A DNA stretch of 64,000 nucleotides from Burkholderia seminalis DSM 23518 (GCF_902832885.1 NZ_CADFDK010000012.1:123006-187005), one strand, 5' to 3'. Numbered from the stretch's first letter, positions 8,174-16,744 are shown. The notes: generated by a model from the letters alone, not told the origin. A program made the numbers and translations.

Positions 8174-9475
8174 ATGCAGACCTTCGCCAACCAGCCGCAC
8201 GTCGCGTCGTACTACGCGGCAACCGCCAACGATACGACCCGCCACCCGCCGCTCGCCGGCACGATCGACGCCGACGTGTGCGTGATCGGCGCGGGCCTCA
8301 CGGGCCTCTCCGCCGCGCTCAACCTCGCCGAGCGCGGCCATTCGGTGGCCGTGCTCGAAGCGTCGCGGGTCGGATGGGCGGCGAGCGGCCGCAACGGCGG
8401 CCAGCTGATCGGCGGCTTTGCGTGCGACATCGACACGTTCGGCCAGTTCATGCCGGAAAGCGACGTGAAGCGCATCTGGGACATGGGGCTCGAAACGCTG
8501 TCGCTCGTGAAGTCGCGTATCGCGCAGCACGACATCGACTGCGCGCTGGTGCCCGGCTACCTGACCGCCGCGAACACCGAGCGCGACGCCGATTCGCTCA
8601 AGCGCTGGCGCGACGACGCCGCGAAACGCTTCGGCTACGACCGCTTCCACTTCGTCGAAGCCGACGAACTCGGCGACTACGTGCAGTCGGCCCGCTATTG
8701 CGGCGGGCTGTACGACCCCGACAGCGGCCACCTGCATCCGCTCAACTACACGCTCGGCCTCGCGCGGGCGGCGACCGGCGCGGGCGTGCGCATCCACGAG
8801 GACAGTTGCGTGACGCGCGTGCGCGACGTAGCGGGCGGCCACGTCGTCGAGACGCGCGGCGGCAACGTGCGCGCGCGCTTCGTCGTGCTCGCGTGCAACA
8901 CCTACGTCGGCACGCTCGCGCCCGCGCTGGCGAGGAAGATCATGCCGGTCGGCACCTACGTGATCGCGACCGAGCCGCTCGGCGAAGCGCGCGCCGCCGC
9001 GCTGATGCCCGCCCGCGCGGCGATCTGCGACAGCCGCTTCGTGCTCGACTATTTCCGGCCGGCGCCCGACACGCGGCTCGTGTGGGGCGGCAAGGTCAGC
9101 TATTCGACGCGGGAACCGCGCGACCTCGCCGCGGCGATGCGTGCGGACATGCTGAAGACGTTCCCGCAGCTCGCGGACGTGAAGGTCGACTACGCGTGGG
9201 GCGGCTTCGTCGACATCACGATGAACCGCGCGCCGCACTTCGGCCGCATCGCGCCGACGATGTACTTCGCGCAGGGGTTTTCGGGGCACGGCGTCAACAC
9301 GACCGCGCTCGCGGGCAAGCTGATCGCCGAAGCGATCGACGGACAGGCGAGCCGCTTCGACCTGTTCGACAAGATCCGGCATCGCGACTTCCCCGGCGGC
9401 GAAGCGCTGCGCACGCCGGCGCTGGTGCTCGCGATGAGCTGGTACCGGCTGCTCGACGCGTTCGGCGTGCATTGA
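8174..9475 (+). CDS. PuuB-like FAD-dependent amine oxidoreductase, copy 2
   Basis: Second member of the tandem pair, 433 residues, clearly paralogous to the gene before it. Shared landmarks include VCVIGAGLTGLSAALNL, SGRNGGQ, DPDSGHLHPLNY (copy 1 has DPLSGHLHPLKY), YVIATEPLGEARA, AWGGFVDITMNRAPHFG and a C-terminal FAD segment FAQGFSGHGVNTTALAG. The pair has diverged well beyond a recent duplication, so the two may act on different amines. Which one is the true gamma-glutamylputrescine oxidase cannot be told from the sequence. It converges with gor. Confidence 0.9.
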   Translation: MQTFANQPHVASYYAATANDTTRHPPLAGTIDADVCVIGAGLTGLSAALNLAERGHSVAVLEASRVGWAASGRNGGQLIGGFACDIDTFGQFMPESDVKRIWDMGLETLSLVKSRIAQHDIDCALVPGYLTAANTERDADSLKRWRDDAAKRFGYDRFHFVEADELGDYVQSARYCGGLYDPDSGHLHPLNYTLGLARAATGAGVRIHEDSCVTRVRDVAGGHVVETRGGNVRARFVVLACNTYVGTLAPALARKIMPVGTYVIATEPLGEARAAALMPARAAICDSRFVLDYFRPAPDTRLVWGGKVSYSTREPRDLAAAMRADMLKTFPQLADVKVDYAWGGFVDITMNRAPHFGRIAPTMYFAQGFSGHGVNTTALAGKLIAEAIDGQASRFDLFDKIRHRDFPGGEALRTPALVLAMSWYRLLDAFGVH

Positions 9476-9556
9476 GCGGCATGCGCGCCCGCGACGAACG
9501 GCTGCGCGCGAACGCCGCCGGTGCCCACGCGCCGGTATGAATGCGCGCCGGGCCCG

Positions 9557-10912
9557 CTACTCGGCCACCTTCTGCCGCATCGTCACGAATTCCTCCGCCG
9601 CGGTCGGGTGAATGCCGATCGTGTCGTCGAACTGCGCCTTCGTCGCGCCCGCGCGAATCGCGATCGCGATGCCCTGGATGATCTCGCCCGCGTCGCGGCC
9701 GACCATGTGTGCGCCGACCACGCGCTGGCTGTCGCGCGCGACGACGAGCTTCATCATCGTGCGCTCGTCGCGCCCCGACAGCGTATGGCGCAGCGCCTTG
9801 AACGACGTGCGGTAGACGTCGACCTCGCCGTGCGCGTGACGCGCATCGGCCTCGGTCAGACCGACCGTCGCGACTTCGGGCTGACTGAAGACGGCCGACG
9901 GCACGCAGGCATGATCGGCCGCGACGCGCGACCCGCCGAACAGCGTGCGCGCGAGCAGCCCGCCGTCGCGCGTCGCGACCGGCGTGAGCTGCGGCCGCGA
10001 CGTGACGTCGCCGATCGCGTGGATCGACGGCACCGATGTCGCCGAATACGCATCGACGGCGATCGCGCCGCGCGCGTCGAGCATCACGCCCGCCTGCTCG
10101 AGCCCGAGCCCGTCGACGTTCGGCACGCGGCCGGTCGCATAGAGCACCTGGTCGTACGGCCCGTGCCATGCATCGCCGACGCGCACGCTCAACGTGCCGT
10201 CGTCCGCGCGTTCGATCGACTCGACCACCGCGCGCGCGTGGATCGCGACGCCCTGCTTCGTCATCTCGTCGGTCAGGAACTGGCGCACGTCGTCGTCGAA
10301 GCCGCGCAGGATCTTCTCGCCGCGATAGAACAGGTCGACCTGGCTGCCGAAGCCGTTGAAGATGCCCGCGAACTCGACCGCGATATACCCGCCGCCGACC
10401 ACCGCGATGCGCGCGGGCAGCGCCGGGAGCGACAGCGCCTCGCGCGACGTGATCGCGTGCTCGATACCGGGACGCGGCGGCAACGACGGACGCGAGCCGG
10501 TCGCGATCGCGATGTGGCGCGCGCGGAGCGTGCGGCCGCCGATCGCGACGGTATGTGCATCGACGAGCGTCGCGCGGCCCGCGTGCATGTCGACACCCGA
10601 CTGCGTCAGCAGGTTGATGTAGATGCCGCTGAGCCGGTTGATCTCGCGATCCTTCGCGGCGATCAGCGCGGGCCAGTCGAGCGTGCCGGCGCCGAAGGTC
10701 CAGCCGAAGCCCTTCGCGTCCTCGACTTCATGCGGATAGTGCGATGCGTAGACGAGCAGCTTCTTCGGGATGCAGCCGCGCAGCACGCAGGTGCCGCCGA
10801 TCTGCTCTTCTTCCGCTATGCCGACGCGTGCGCCATATGACGCGGACATCCGCGCGAGCCTCACGCCGCCGGAGCCGGCGCCAATGACGAACAGGTCGTA
10901 GTCGAAATCCAT
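9557..10912 (-). CDS. gor: Glutathione-disulfide reductase
   Basis: NADPH- and FAD-dependent enzyme that reduces oxidised glutathione in the cytoplasm; 451 residues, a normal length. The N-terminal FAD site is FVIGAGSGGVRLAR. The redox-active disulfide is GGTCVLRGCIPKK (Cys42, Cys47). The NADPH site is VVGGGYIAVEFAG. The active-site His-Glu pair appears near the end in IGIHPTAAEEFVTMR. It is a single-gene unit, convergent with the second puuB-like gene. A terminator belonging to the small gene upstream shields it from readthrough. Confidence 0.96.
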   Translation of the reverse strand: MDFDYDLFVIGAGSGGVRLARMSASYGARVGIAEEEQIGGTCVLRGCIPKKLLVYASHYPHEVEDAKGFGWTFGAGTLDWPALIAAKDREINRLSGIYINLLTQSGVDMHAGRATLVDAHTVAIGGRTLRARHIAIATGSRPSLPPRPGIEHAITSREALSLPALPARIAVVGGGYIAVEFAGIFNGFGSQVDLFYRGEKILRGFDDDVRQFLTDEMTKQGVAIHARAVVESIERADDGTLSVRVGDAWHGPYDQVLYATGRVPNVDGLGLEQAGVMLDARGAIAVDAYSATSVPSIHAIGDVTSRPQLTPVATRDGGLLARTLFGGSRVAADHACVPSAVFSQPEVATVGLTEADARHAHGEVDVYRTSFKALRHTLSGRDERTMMKLVVARDSQRVVGAHMVGRDAGEIIQGIAIAIRAGATKAQFDDTIGIHPTAAEEFVTMRQKVAE

Positions 10913-10995
10913 CGCATTGCCTCATCGCAGTTCGGATGAACGGACGATAGCAAGATTCGGGGATGCGTGCGGCGCGCGGCGCCGGGCGCGCGCCC

Positions 10996-11029
10996 AATAA
11001 AAAGCGGCGAGAGACGTGGCCTCTCGCCG
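10996..11029 (-). terminator. Intrinsic terminator of the 74-aa gene
   Basis: On the minus strand, CGGCGAGAG-N7-CTCTCGCCG is a perfect 9-bp stem followed by CTTTTTATT. It lies 125 bp past the stop of the small gene and upstream of gor. Confidence 0.75.
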
Positions 11030-11153
11030 ATCAAACCGGCTGCCGGGTGTGCCATGCGTCACCGATCGACCGCATGCCCGACCCGCCGGCCGCGCGGCAC
11101 CGGTCCGCCCGGGCGCGCGAGGGGCGCGCCCGCGGCCGGACCGGCCGCCATGC

Positions 11154-11378
11154 TCATGCCTGCGACGTGTCGCCGCCGTCCGTCGCCTGCGTGTCGTCTG
11201 CCTGCTGCGGCTGCTCTTCCTTCTTCTCGAGCATGCCTTCGATCGCTTCGGCGCCCTTGAAGCCGGCCACGGCCGCGGCCGCCTTGGTCAGCAGGCCCGC
11301 ATCCGGATCAAGCTTCTCCGCGCCTTCCACGGCTGCGATTGCGCCGGCGATTTCACCCACGGTGTTCAGGATACCCAT
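11154..11378 (-). CDS. Small hypothetical protein with a helical hydrophobic core (74 aa)
   Basis: Unrecognised 74-residue protein. Residues about 1-50 are Ala/Gly/Glu-rich and could form amphipathic helices (MGILNTVGEIAGAIAAVEGA, then LLTKAAAAVAGFKGAEAI). The last 25 residues are a polar acidic tail (EKKEEQPQQADD onward). There is no signal peptide or clear membrane segment. ATG 11378 is chosen over ATG 11384 and the longer frame because AAGGGG sits six bases before it. It has its own terminator downstream and a structured region upstream, so it looks like an independent unit. Confidence 0.7.
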   Translation of the reverse strand: MGILNTVGEIAGAIAAVEGAEKLDPDAGLLTKAAAAVAGFKGAEAIEGMLEKKEEQPQQADDTQATDGGDTSQA

Positions 11379-11752
11379 CGTCATCCCCTTCAAGAAAATC
11401 GTGAGCGCATCGTCCCACGAAAAAAACCGGCAGACCGCGATTGTCATCGCCGGATACACAAGTTACGCACCTGGCCGGCCGCGCTCGACGCGCGCCACCG
11501 GAACGACGCACGCGCGGGCCTGACGGCACGCAACGGGCGATGCACGCAGCGTAGCGGAAAGCCTGCGCGCGTACTGTAAAAGTATGTTCTGGAATGCCGA
11601 CGGATCGCTTACGGCGCGGGACTTCGGCAATGGAGCGATTACCGAATAGTCGTGCGCGCGTATGAAGGTCGCGGATCGAAAAAAAAGAGGCGCCTCGCGG
11701 CGCCTCTTCGATGCGCGCCGGGCGAATGCCGGCGCATGCGTTCCGACGTTCG
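11379..11752. other. Gap between the 74-aa gene and the porin
   Basis: This stretch holds the porin terminator (listed separately) and the unmapped promoter of the 74-aa gene. On the minus strand, at about 11420-11453, CCGGC and GCCGG flank an inner stem and are followed by seven Ts. This would be a second terminator or attenuator 40 bp before the small gene. No convincing open frame is present. Confidence 0.5.
11676..11708 (-). terminator. Intrinsic terminator of the porin gene
   Basis: On the minus strand, AAGAGGCGCC-GCGA-GGCGCCTCTT is a perfect 10-bp stem with a tetraloop, running directly into eight Ts. It lies about 45 bp after the porin stop. Confidence 0.9.
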
Positions 11753-12874
11753 TCAGAAGATATTGCGCAGGCCGATCGCGATGCCCGTCTGGTTGCTGCG
11801 CCCCGGCAGCTCGACGTTCGCCGCGCCGTTCGTCTTGTTGAAGTCGACGGTGCCGTAGACTTCGGTGCGCTTGCTCAGCGCGTACTCGGCGATGCCGACG
11901 ATCGCATAGCGGTTGCCGCTCGCGAGCGTGCCGTTCGTGGTCATCGCATTGCGCATGTGGTCGTAGTAGAACGCGCCCGTCAGCGTCAGCGGTGCGCTGA
12001 CCTGCCAGCTCACGCCCGCGAACGGACCGTCGTCGATCCGGCCCGTGCCCTTCGCGACCGGAATCGTCTGCTGCGCCAGCAGGCTGTCGACGAAGCCGGT
12101 GTCGTCCTTCGAACGCAGGTAGCCCGCGTAGATCTTCGCCTTGCTGAACGCATACACGACGTTCGCGTGGTAGATCGTCTGCTTGCGTGCCGAGTTGTCG
12201 CTGTTCTGCTGCGCGCCGGCCGCGATGCTGAGCGGCCCCATCACGTACGACAGCGACACGCCCCACGCATTGCCCTTGCCGAGCGAGCCCGGAATCTGGC
12301 CCGAGAAGCCGCCGGCGCCGGTCGATTCGTAGTTGGTGCCCGTCGAGTACATCGCCTTCGCGGTCAGGCCGTCGAACTTGCCGGTGTACTTGATCTGGTT
12401 GTCCGCATACAGGCCGCCGCCGAGTGCCACCGGCAGCCATGCGTTTTCGAGGTAGTTGCCGACCGTGAGCGGATCGTAGGTGTCCGACAGCAGATCGAAC
12501 AGCGGCGTCTTCTGGCGGCCGAGGGTCACCGTGCCGTACGGGCTCTGCAGGCCGACGTACGCTGCGCGGTTGAACAGGCGGCCGCTGTCGGCGAATGCGC
12601 CGTTCTGCAGGTTCACGCCGCTTTCGAGGTTGAACACGGCCTTCAGGCCGCCGCCGAGGTCTTCCGTGCCGTAGATGCCGAAGCGGCTGTTCGTGATCGC
12701 GCCGTTGGTCATCGACAGCAGGCCGTCGTTCTTGGCGTTGGCGTTGGTCAGGTAACGGATGCTGGCGTCGGCGACGCCCCAGAGCGTGACCGAGCTTTGC
12801 GCGGCCGCGTACTGGCTGGCAAATGCGAGCGCGGCGCCCCCTGCGATGGCTGCGAGTCGGGTGGTCTGCTTCAT
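11753..12874 (-). CDS. Gram-negative general porin (OmpC/OpcP type)
   Basis: Trimeric outer-membrane porin for small hydrophilic solutes, 373 residues. It has a signal peptide (MKQTTRLAAIAGGAALAFAS, then QYAAAQ) and the usual Burkholderia mature start SSVTLWGVADASIRY. The landmarks RFGIYGTEDLGGGLKAVF, FNRAAYVGLQSPYGTVTLGR and a C-terminal GLRNIF ending in Phe all fit. ATG 12874 has AGGAAA upstream; the frame stays open 56 codons further but without porin features. It is a single-gene unit with a strong terminator. Burkholderia carry many such paralogues, so no gene name is given. Confidence 0.93.
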   Translation of the reverse strand: MKQTTRLAAIAGGAALAFASQYAAAQSSVTLWGVADASIRYLTNANAKNDGLLSMTNGAITNSRFGIYGTEDLGGGLKAVFNLESGVNLQNGAFADSGRLFNRAAYVGLQSPYGTVTLGRQKTPLFDLLSDTYDPLTVGNYLENAWLPVALGGGLYADNQIKYTGKFDGLTAKAMYSTGTNYESTGAGGFSGQIPGSLGKGNAWGVSLSYVMGPLSIAAGAQQNSDNSARKQTIYHANVVYAFSKAKIYAGYLRSKDDTGFVDSLLAQQTIPVAKGTGRIDDGPFAGVSWQVSAPLTLTGAFYYDHMRNAMTTNGTLASGNRYAIVGIAEYALSKRTEVYGTVDFNKTNGAANVELPGRSNQTGIAIGLRNIF

Positions 12875-13189
12875 GAGCTTTCCTGTTTGTTGGAGTCTCC
12901 ATTCATGGCCGGCCGCGTGCGCAGCCGGGTGGCGATCGCTCGCGTTTTTGGCGCGCGCGATGTGGCCTGAATCATATGACGAGTGCAATCGCTGAAAGAA
13001 ATTGAAATGCGCGGTAATCGCGGAACTGTCGCCCGCGCACAACGTTACGGGCGTGATGCTTGTCCGGCGGGCGGCGAGCGTCGCGCGGCGGCAACCGGCC
13101 GCGAGTTTACGGTGCGTCGGGTTTGTCAGGATCGCGCGACAGGCGCCCCGGAACGGATCGGCGCACGCAAGCGTGCGCCGTGTACGGGG
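12875..13189. other. Porin upstream region
   Basis: The left part is comparatively AT-rich and should hold the porin promoter. On the minus strand a TATGAT -10 candidate lies at 12971-12976, with only a weak -35 (CTTTCA or TTTCAG at 15-16 bp spacing). The start of porin translation is about 95 bp further on. The right part is the short 3' flank of the DUF1275 gene; I see no gene in it. Confidence 0.35.
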
Positions 13190-13888
13190 TCACGCCGCCG
13201 CCGGCCCGCCGTCGGCCGTATGCCGGCGCCACGCGCGCCGCACGATTTCCGCGAACGCGCCGACGAGCAGCAGCACCGCGCCCCACAGCGCGAGGTCCGG
13301 CATGAGCCGCGTCACGAGGCCGCCGGCCACCGCGCCGGCCAGGAAGCAGAAGCTGATCGTCGCGAGCAGCGCCGAGTCGTGCAGCGCGCCCGCGTCGTAG
13401 CGCGGGATCAGCCCGACGAACAGCTTCTGCGCGGCGCGCCGCAGGTTGCCGGTCGTCATCACCGACGTGTACGACAGTTCCTCGAGATGGGTGAACGACA
13501 GCGTCTGCAGCGTCGCGACGAACGAGATGCCCGGAATCAGCCACGCGCTCGACGCGCCGACGAGCCCGCTCGCGGCGATGCCGAGAAACGCGATCTCGAC
13601 GAGCAGGCTCGTGAACGCCGTGTGCCGCATCCAGCCGCGCTGCGCGGCAAGGCCGAGCAGGTGCGCGACGAACACCGCGATCACGAAGCCGACGAGCGGC
13701 GGCACGTGATGCAGCGCGGCGGCCCATTCGCCGGCCGACAGGTTGATGCCGAGCAGCGCGACGTTGCCGGTCATCGTGTTCGCGAACACGTGGCCGTGGC
13801 CGACGTACGTGTACGCGTCGAGGTAGCCGCCGGACAGCGTGAGCAATGCGGCGACGGTGAGATTGCGGCTGGCGCCGTCGAGATCCAT
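13190..13888 (-). CDS. DUF1275 (YoaK-like) membrane protein
   Basis: Integral inner-membrane protein of the DUF1275/YoaK family, 232 residues with about six hydrophobic segments. Typical family features are the opening LTLSGGYLDAYTYVGHGHVFANTMTGNV, here read in parts, and the internal FSVT-like equivalent ELSYTSVMTTGNLRRAA. The function of the family is unknown; transport has been suggested. ATG 13888 has GGGAGG four bases upstream, better than the longer start at 13918. It is divergent from the small gene at 14186. Confidence 0.88.
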   Translation of the reverse strand: MDLDGASRNLTVAALLTLSGGYLDAYTYVGHGHVFANTMTGNVALLGINLSAGEWAAALHHVPPLVGFVIAVFVAHLLGLAAQRGWMRHTAFTSLLVEIAFLGIAASGLVGASSAWLIPGISFVATLQTLSFTHLEELSYTSVMTTGNLRRAAQKLFVGLIPRYDAGALHDSALLATISFCFLAGAVAGGLVTRLMPDLALWGAVLLLVGAFAEIVRRAWRRHTADGGPAAA

Positions 13889-14185
13889 CGATCCTCCCGT
13901 GGTGCGCCGCCCGGCCATGCGCGGCGGGCGGTGCGAAATTCAGTCCTGCCGGCCGGCGCGAACGCCGCCGGCGCCGAGCGGCCGGGCCTCGCCCGCGTGC
14001 CGCGCGCCAATATGATGCTGGCCGTCGGGGGGCCGATTCCCGGCGCGCATCGCCGCGCGCCGGAGCCTCGCGACCGGGCGGGTTGCGTCGCCGGAAGACC
14101 GGCCGAGTATACCGGGCCGACCGGCTCCGATCGCGCCACGACTGCACCCCGAGCGCCGCCCCGCGCCGCTTCACCGACCCTTCGA

Positions 14186-14524
14186 ATGACACTCGCGAAG
14201 TTCTTCCTGCGCCATACCGTGATCCCGTTCGCCGCGATCGTGCTGGTGGCCGTCCGGGCGTTCAACCGCGAATCGGGCGAGATCGATGCGCGCCAGTACG
14301 CGGCGCGGGTGGCCGCCTATCCGTCGTTCACACCGAAGCTGAAGCACGAGGTGGCCGACGCGTTGCGCGGCGGCAAGGTCGGCAAGGCCGATTACGGCGC
14401 GATCATGCGCGACGCGCTCGACGCGGGTTTCGTGGTCGACTGGCCGGCGGTGACGGACGACGTCGGCAGCGCGCGCGGCCGGCTGCTCGGCCTCGTGAAC
14501 GGCGACCTGCCGGCGTCGCGCTAG
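14186..14524 (+). CDS. Small membrane-anchored hypothetical protein (112 aa)
   Basis: Unrecognised protein of 112 residues. One N-terminal hydrophobic segment (TVIPFAAIVLVAVRAF) probably anchors it in the inner membrane. A soluble domain follows (DARQYAARVAAYPSFTPKL onward) with alternating charged and hydrophobic residues that suggest helices. The frame is open far upstream, but protein-like composition begins at ATG 14186. The 297-bp GC-rich gap before it shows no clear promoter. It converges with the chromate transporter pair. Confidence 0.6.
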   Translation: MTLAKFFLRHTVIPFAAIVLVAVRAFNRESGEIDARQYAARVAAYPSFTPKLKHEVADALRGGKVGKADYGAIMRDALDAGFVVDWPAVTDDVGSARGRLLGLVNGDLPASR

Positions 14525-14543
14525 CCGGCCGGCCGCGGGCCGC

Positions 14544-15071
14544 TCACTGCCCGATGCCCGTGAGGCCGATCAGCGCGCCGCCGGCGAGCAGCCACAGCGG
14601 ATGGATGCGCGTGCGCCACGCCAGCACTGCGCACGCGGCCGTGATGCCCCACTGGATCGCCGTGCGGTTCGACGCCTCGGAGATCAGCAGCGCGCTCGCC
14701 GCGACGAGCCCGGCCGTGACGGGCATCATCCCCTGCTGCACGTAGCGGCGCCACGGCCGGTCGCGAAAGCGCTCCCACGCATGCAGCGCGAGCACGGTGA
14801 CGATCGACGACGGCCCGAACTTCGCGAGCGACGCGACCAGCAGCCCCGCCCAGCCGGCCACGTGCCAGCCGACCAGCGACACGATCATCATGTTCGGCCC
14901 GGGCGCCGCCTGGGCCAGCGCGAACAGCGCGGTGAACTCGTGCGCGCTCATCCAGTGATGCACGTCGACGACCTGCCGCTGCATCTCCGGCAGGATCGTG
15001 TTGCCGCCGCCGAATGCGAGCAGCGACAACTGGCTGAAGATCGTCGCGATGGCGATCAGCGTGTCGTTCAT
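14544..15071 (-). CDS. Chromate transporter, short-chain, second half
   Basis: One half of a two-gene CHR-family chromate transporter, 175 residues, one PF02417-type domain. Landmarks are LSLLAFGGGNTILPEMQRQVV near the N-terminus and FALAQAAPGPNMMIVSLVGW, the conserved substrate-path motif. Several membrane segments follow. ATG 15071 overlaps the stop of the upstream half by 4 bp. Short-chain CHR proteins usually work as a pair of opposite topology. Real activity on chromate rather than sulfate or another anion is not proven by sequence. Confidence 0.9.
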   Translation of the reverse strand: MNDTLIAIATIFSQLSLLAFGGGNTILPEMQRQVVDVHHWMSAHEFTALFALAQAAPGPNMMIVSLVGWHVAGWAGLLVASLAKFGPSSIVTVLALHAWERFRDRPWRRYVQQGMMPVTAGLVAASALLISEASNRTAIQWGITAACAVLAWRTRIHPLWLLAGGALIGLTGIGQ

Positions 15072-15724
15072 GGCCGGCGCTCCGGTTGCGAGTCGGGTGT
15101 GCCCTGCGAATCGTGCGTGCCCCGCGCGGCGGCCGGCGCCGGCTGTGGCGTGCCCGCGTCGCGGCGGCGCGACGCGAGCCACACGCTGACGGGCGTCAGC
15201 ACGAGCATCGTGGTCAGCAGCGGCAGGCGCACCACCGCGATCGCGACGAACGCCAGCGCCGCGATCGCGGCCGCCGTGCGCGGCGCCCGCAGCAGCGGCT
15301 TCGCGACCTTCACGGCCATCGCGACGAGCAGCCCGGCGGCCGCGGCCGCGAGCCCCGCGAACAGGTGCTGCACGTTCGGATCGTTCTGCGTCTTCGCGTA
15401 CAGCACGCCGAGCGCGACGACGACGAGCGTCGGGCCCGCGATCAGCCCGAGAATGCCGGCGAACGCGCCGGCAACGCCGCGAAAGCGCATGCCGACCGCG
15501 ACCGACAGGTTGATCACGTTGCCGCCCGGCAGGAACTGGCACAGGCCGAGCAGATCGGTGAATTCGTCGGCGGAGAGCCACTTGCGCTCGTCGACGATGG
15601 TGCGCCGCGCGAACGGCAACGCGCCGCCGAACGACATCAGGCCGAGCGACAGGAAACCGGTGAACAGCTCGGCGAGGCCGACGCGGTGGGGCGTCGCGGC
15701 GGACGGCGGGGAAACGGATTGCAT
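15068..15724 (-). CDS. Chromate transporter, short-chain, first half
   Basis: Partner half of the CHR-family transporter, 218 residues. The family signature appears as GLMSFGGALPFARR and LLGLCQFLPGGNVINLSVAVG. The C-terminal 30 residues are a hydrophilic Pro/Ala/Arg-rich tail not expected in the fold. AGGAGC precedes ATG 15724. The gene is divergent from a LysR regulator 96 bp away, and an inverted repeat in that gap covers its -35 region. This suggests that the LysR protein controls it. Confidence 0.9.
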   Translation of the reverse strand: MQSVSPPSAATPHRVGLAELFTGFLSLGLMSFGGALPFARRTIVDERKWLSADEFTDLLGLCQFLPGGNVINLSVAVGMRFRGVAGAFAGILGLIAGPTLVVVALGVLYAKTQNDPNVQHLFAGLAAAAAGLLVAMAVKVAKPLLRAPRTAAAIAALAFVAIAVVRLPLLTTMLVLTPVSVWLASRRRDAGTPQPAPAAARGTHDSQGTPDSQPERRP

Positions 15725-15782
15725 GGTGCTCCTCACTAAACGGTGAACCGAGGTTACCGCCGTTCGGGAGGATGGCAAAACG

Positions 15783-15819
15783 ATTTTATCGGTGCGCCCT
15801 TGTGATCTAGAATCACAAG
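15783..15819. promoter_or_regulatory. LysR-type operator and overlapping divergent promoters
   Basis: CTTGTGAT-N5-ATCACAAG (15799-15819) is a perfect 8-bp inverted repeat containing a T-N11-A LysR box. It ends one base before the LysR start codon. On the minus strand TAAAAT (15788-15783) is a -10 for the chromate pair with no -35, so the repeat lies at about -23 to -43 as expected for an activator site. On the plus strand TAGAAT (15808-15813) lies inside the repeat and would give an almost leaderless LysR mRNA. The operator is well supported; the promoters are inference. Confidence 0.6.
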
Positions 15820-15820
15820 C

Positions 15821-16705
15821 ATGGCACGCGATCTCCCGCCCTTTTCCGCGCTTCGGGCCTTTGAAGCCGCGGCACGACATGAAAGCTTCAGCGCCGCCGG
15901 CGACGAGCTGCATGTGACCCATGGTGCCATCAGCCGGCAGATCGCCGGATTCGAGGCGTGGCTCGGCAAGCCGGTGTTCCACCGCTACGGCAAGCGCGTG
16001 AAGCTCACCGACGAAGGCCGCCGCTACCTGGACACCGTGCGGGCGGCGTTCGACAGCATCGCGCACGCGACCGAGCAGTTGCGCCATACCGGCGCGGCGC
16101 GCGTGCTGCGCATCAACGCGCTGCCGACCTTCGCGATGAAATGGCTGCTGCCGCGCCTGTCGCGGTTCCAGCGCGACGTGCCGAACGTCGAGCTGAAGCT
16201 GTCGACGTCGAATGCGCCGCTCGACACGCTGAACGGCTTCGATGTCGCGATCCGCCGCGGCCCCGGCCACTGGCCGACCTGCACGAGCGGCCACTTCCTC
16301 GACGAAAGCGTGATCCCGGTCTGCAGCCCGGCGCTGCTCAGGCGCGCGCCGATTACCCGCGCGGACGATCTCGCGCGGCACGTGCTGCTGCATTCGGATA
16401 CGCGGCCGGAAGGCTGGCGCGACTGGTTCGCGGCGGCCGGCGTGACGATGAAGGGGCGCAAGCGGCAGTCGTTCGACCACTTCTACCTGGCGCTGCAGGC
16501 CGCCGTCGACGGGCTCGGCGTCGCGCTCGGCCCGCTGCCGCTGATCGACGACGAGCTCGCGAGCGGACGGCTCGTGATGCCGCTGGCCGGGCCGCGCATC
16601 GCGACGCGCAGCTACTGGTGGATCACGCCGCACGCGCCGGCCGACGATCCGCTCGTCGCGCAGTTCTGCGCGTGGCTGCAGGCGCAGTCGAATACCGGCG
16701 CGTGA
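15821..16705 (+). CDS. LysR-family transcriptional regulator (GcvA-like)
   Basis: DNA-binding regulator of 294 residues. The N-terminal winged helix includes LRAFEAAARHESFSAAGDEL and VTHGAISRQIAGFEAWLG, close to the GcvA/AmpR subgroup. The effector domain begins near residue 90. No Shine-Dalgarno site is present: the bases before ATG 15821 are the arm of the operator described above. The divergent chromate transporter genes are the likely targets, together with the regulator itself. Confidence 0.92.
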   Translation: MARDLPPFSALRAFEAAARHESFSAAGDELHVTHGAISRQIAGFEAWLGKPVFHRYGKRVKLTDEGRRYLDTVRAAFDSIAHATEQLRHTGAARVLRINALPTFAMKWLLPRLSRFQRDVPNVELKLSTSNAPLDTLNGFDVAIRRGPGHWPTCTSGHFLDESVIPVCSPALLRRAPITRADDLARHVLLHSDTRPEGWRDWFAAAGVTMKGRKRQSFDHFYLALQAAVDGLGVALGPLPLIDDELASGRLVMPLAGPRIATRSYWWITPHAPADDPLVAQFCAWLQAQSNTGA

Positions 16706-16716
16706 AGGCGCGCCGG

Positions 16717-16737
16717 CGGGCGGCAGCGCGCCGCCCG
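16717..16737. other. Hairpin between convergent lysR and NCS2 genes
   Basis: CGGGCGGC-N5-GCCGCCCG is a perfect 8-bp stem between two converging stop codons. It has no T-tract on either strand, so it may block readthrough or simply stabilise both 3' ends. Confidence 0.35.
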
Positions 16738-16744
16738 TCCCCGG

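Noticed and set aside
4627-8190. Very long open frame on the minus strand, antisense to potI, the DUF3138-like gene and puuB
   Set aside because: It is a mirror of codon bias in GC-rich sense genes: Arg/Ala/His-rich, no domain, and the sense genes are unmistakable.
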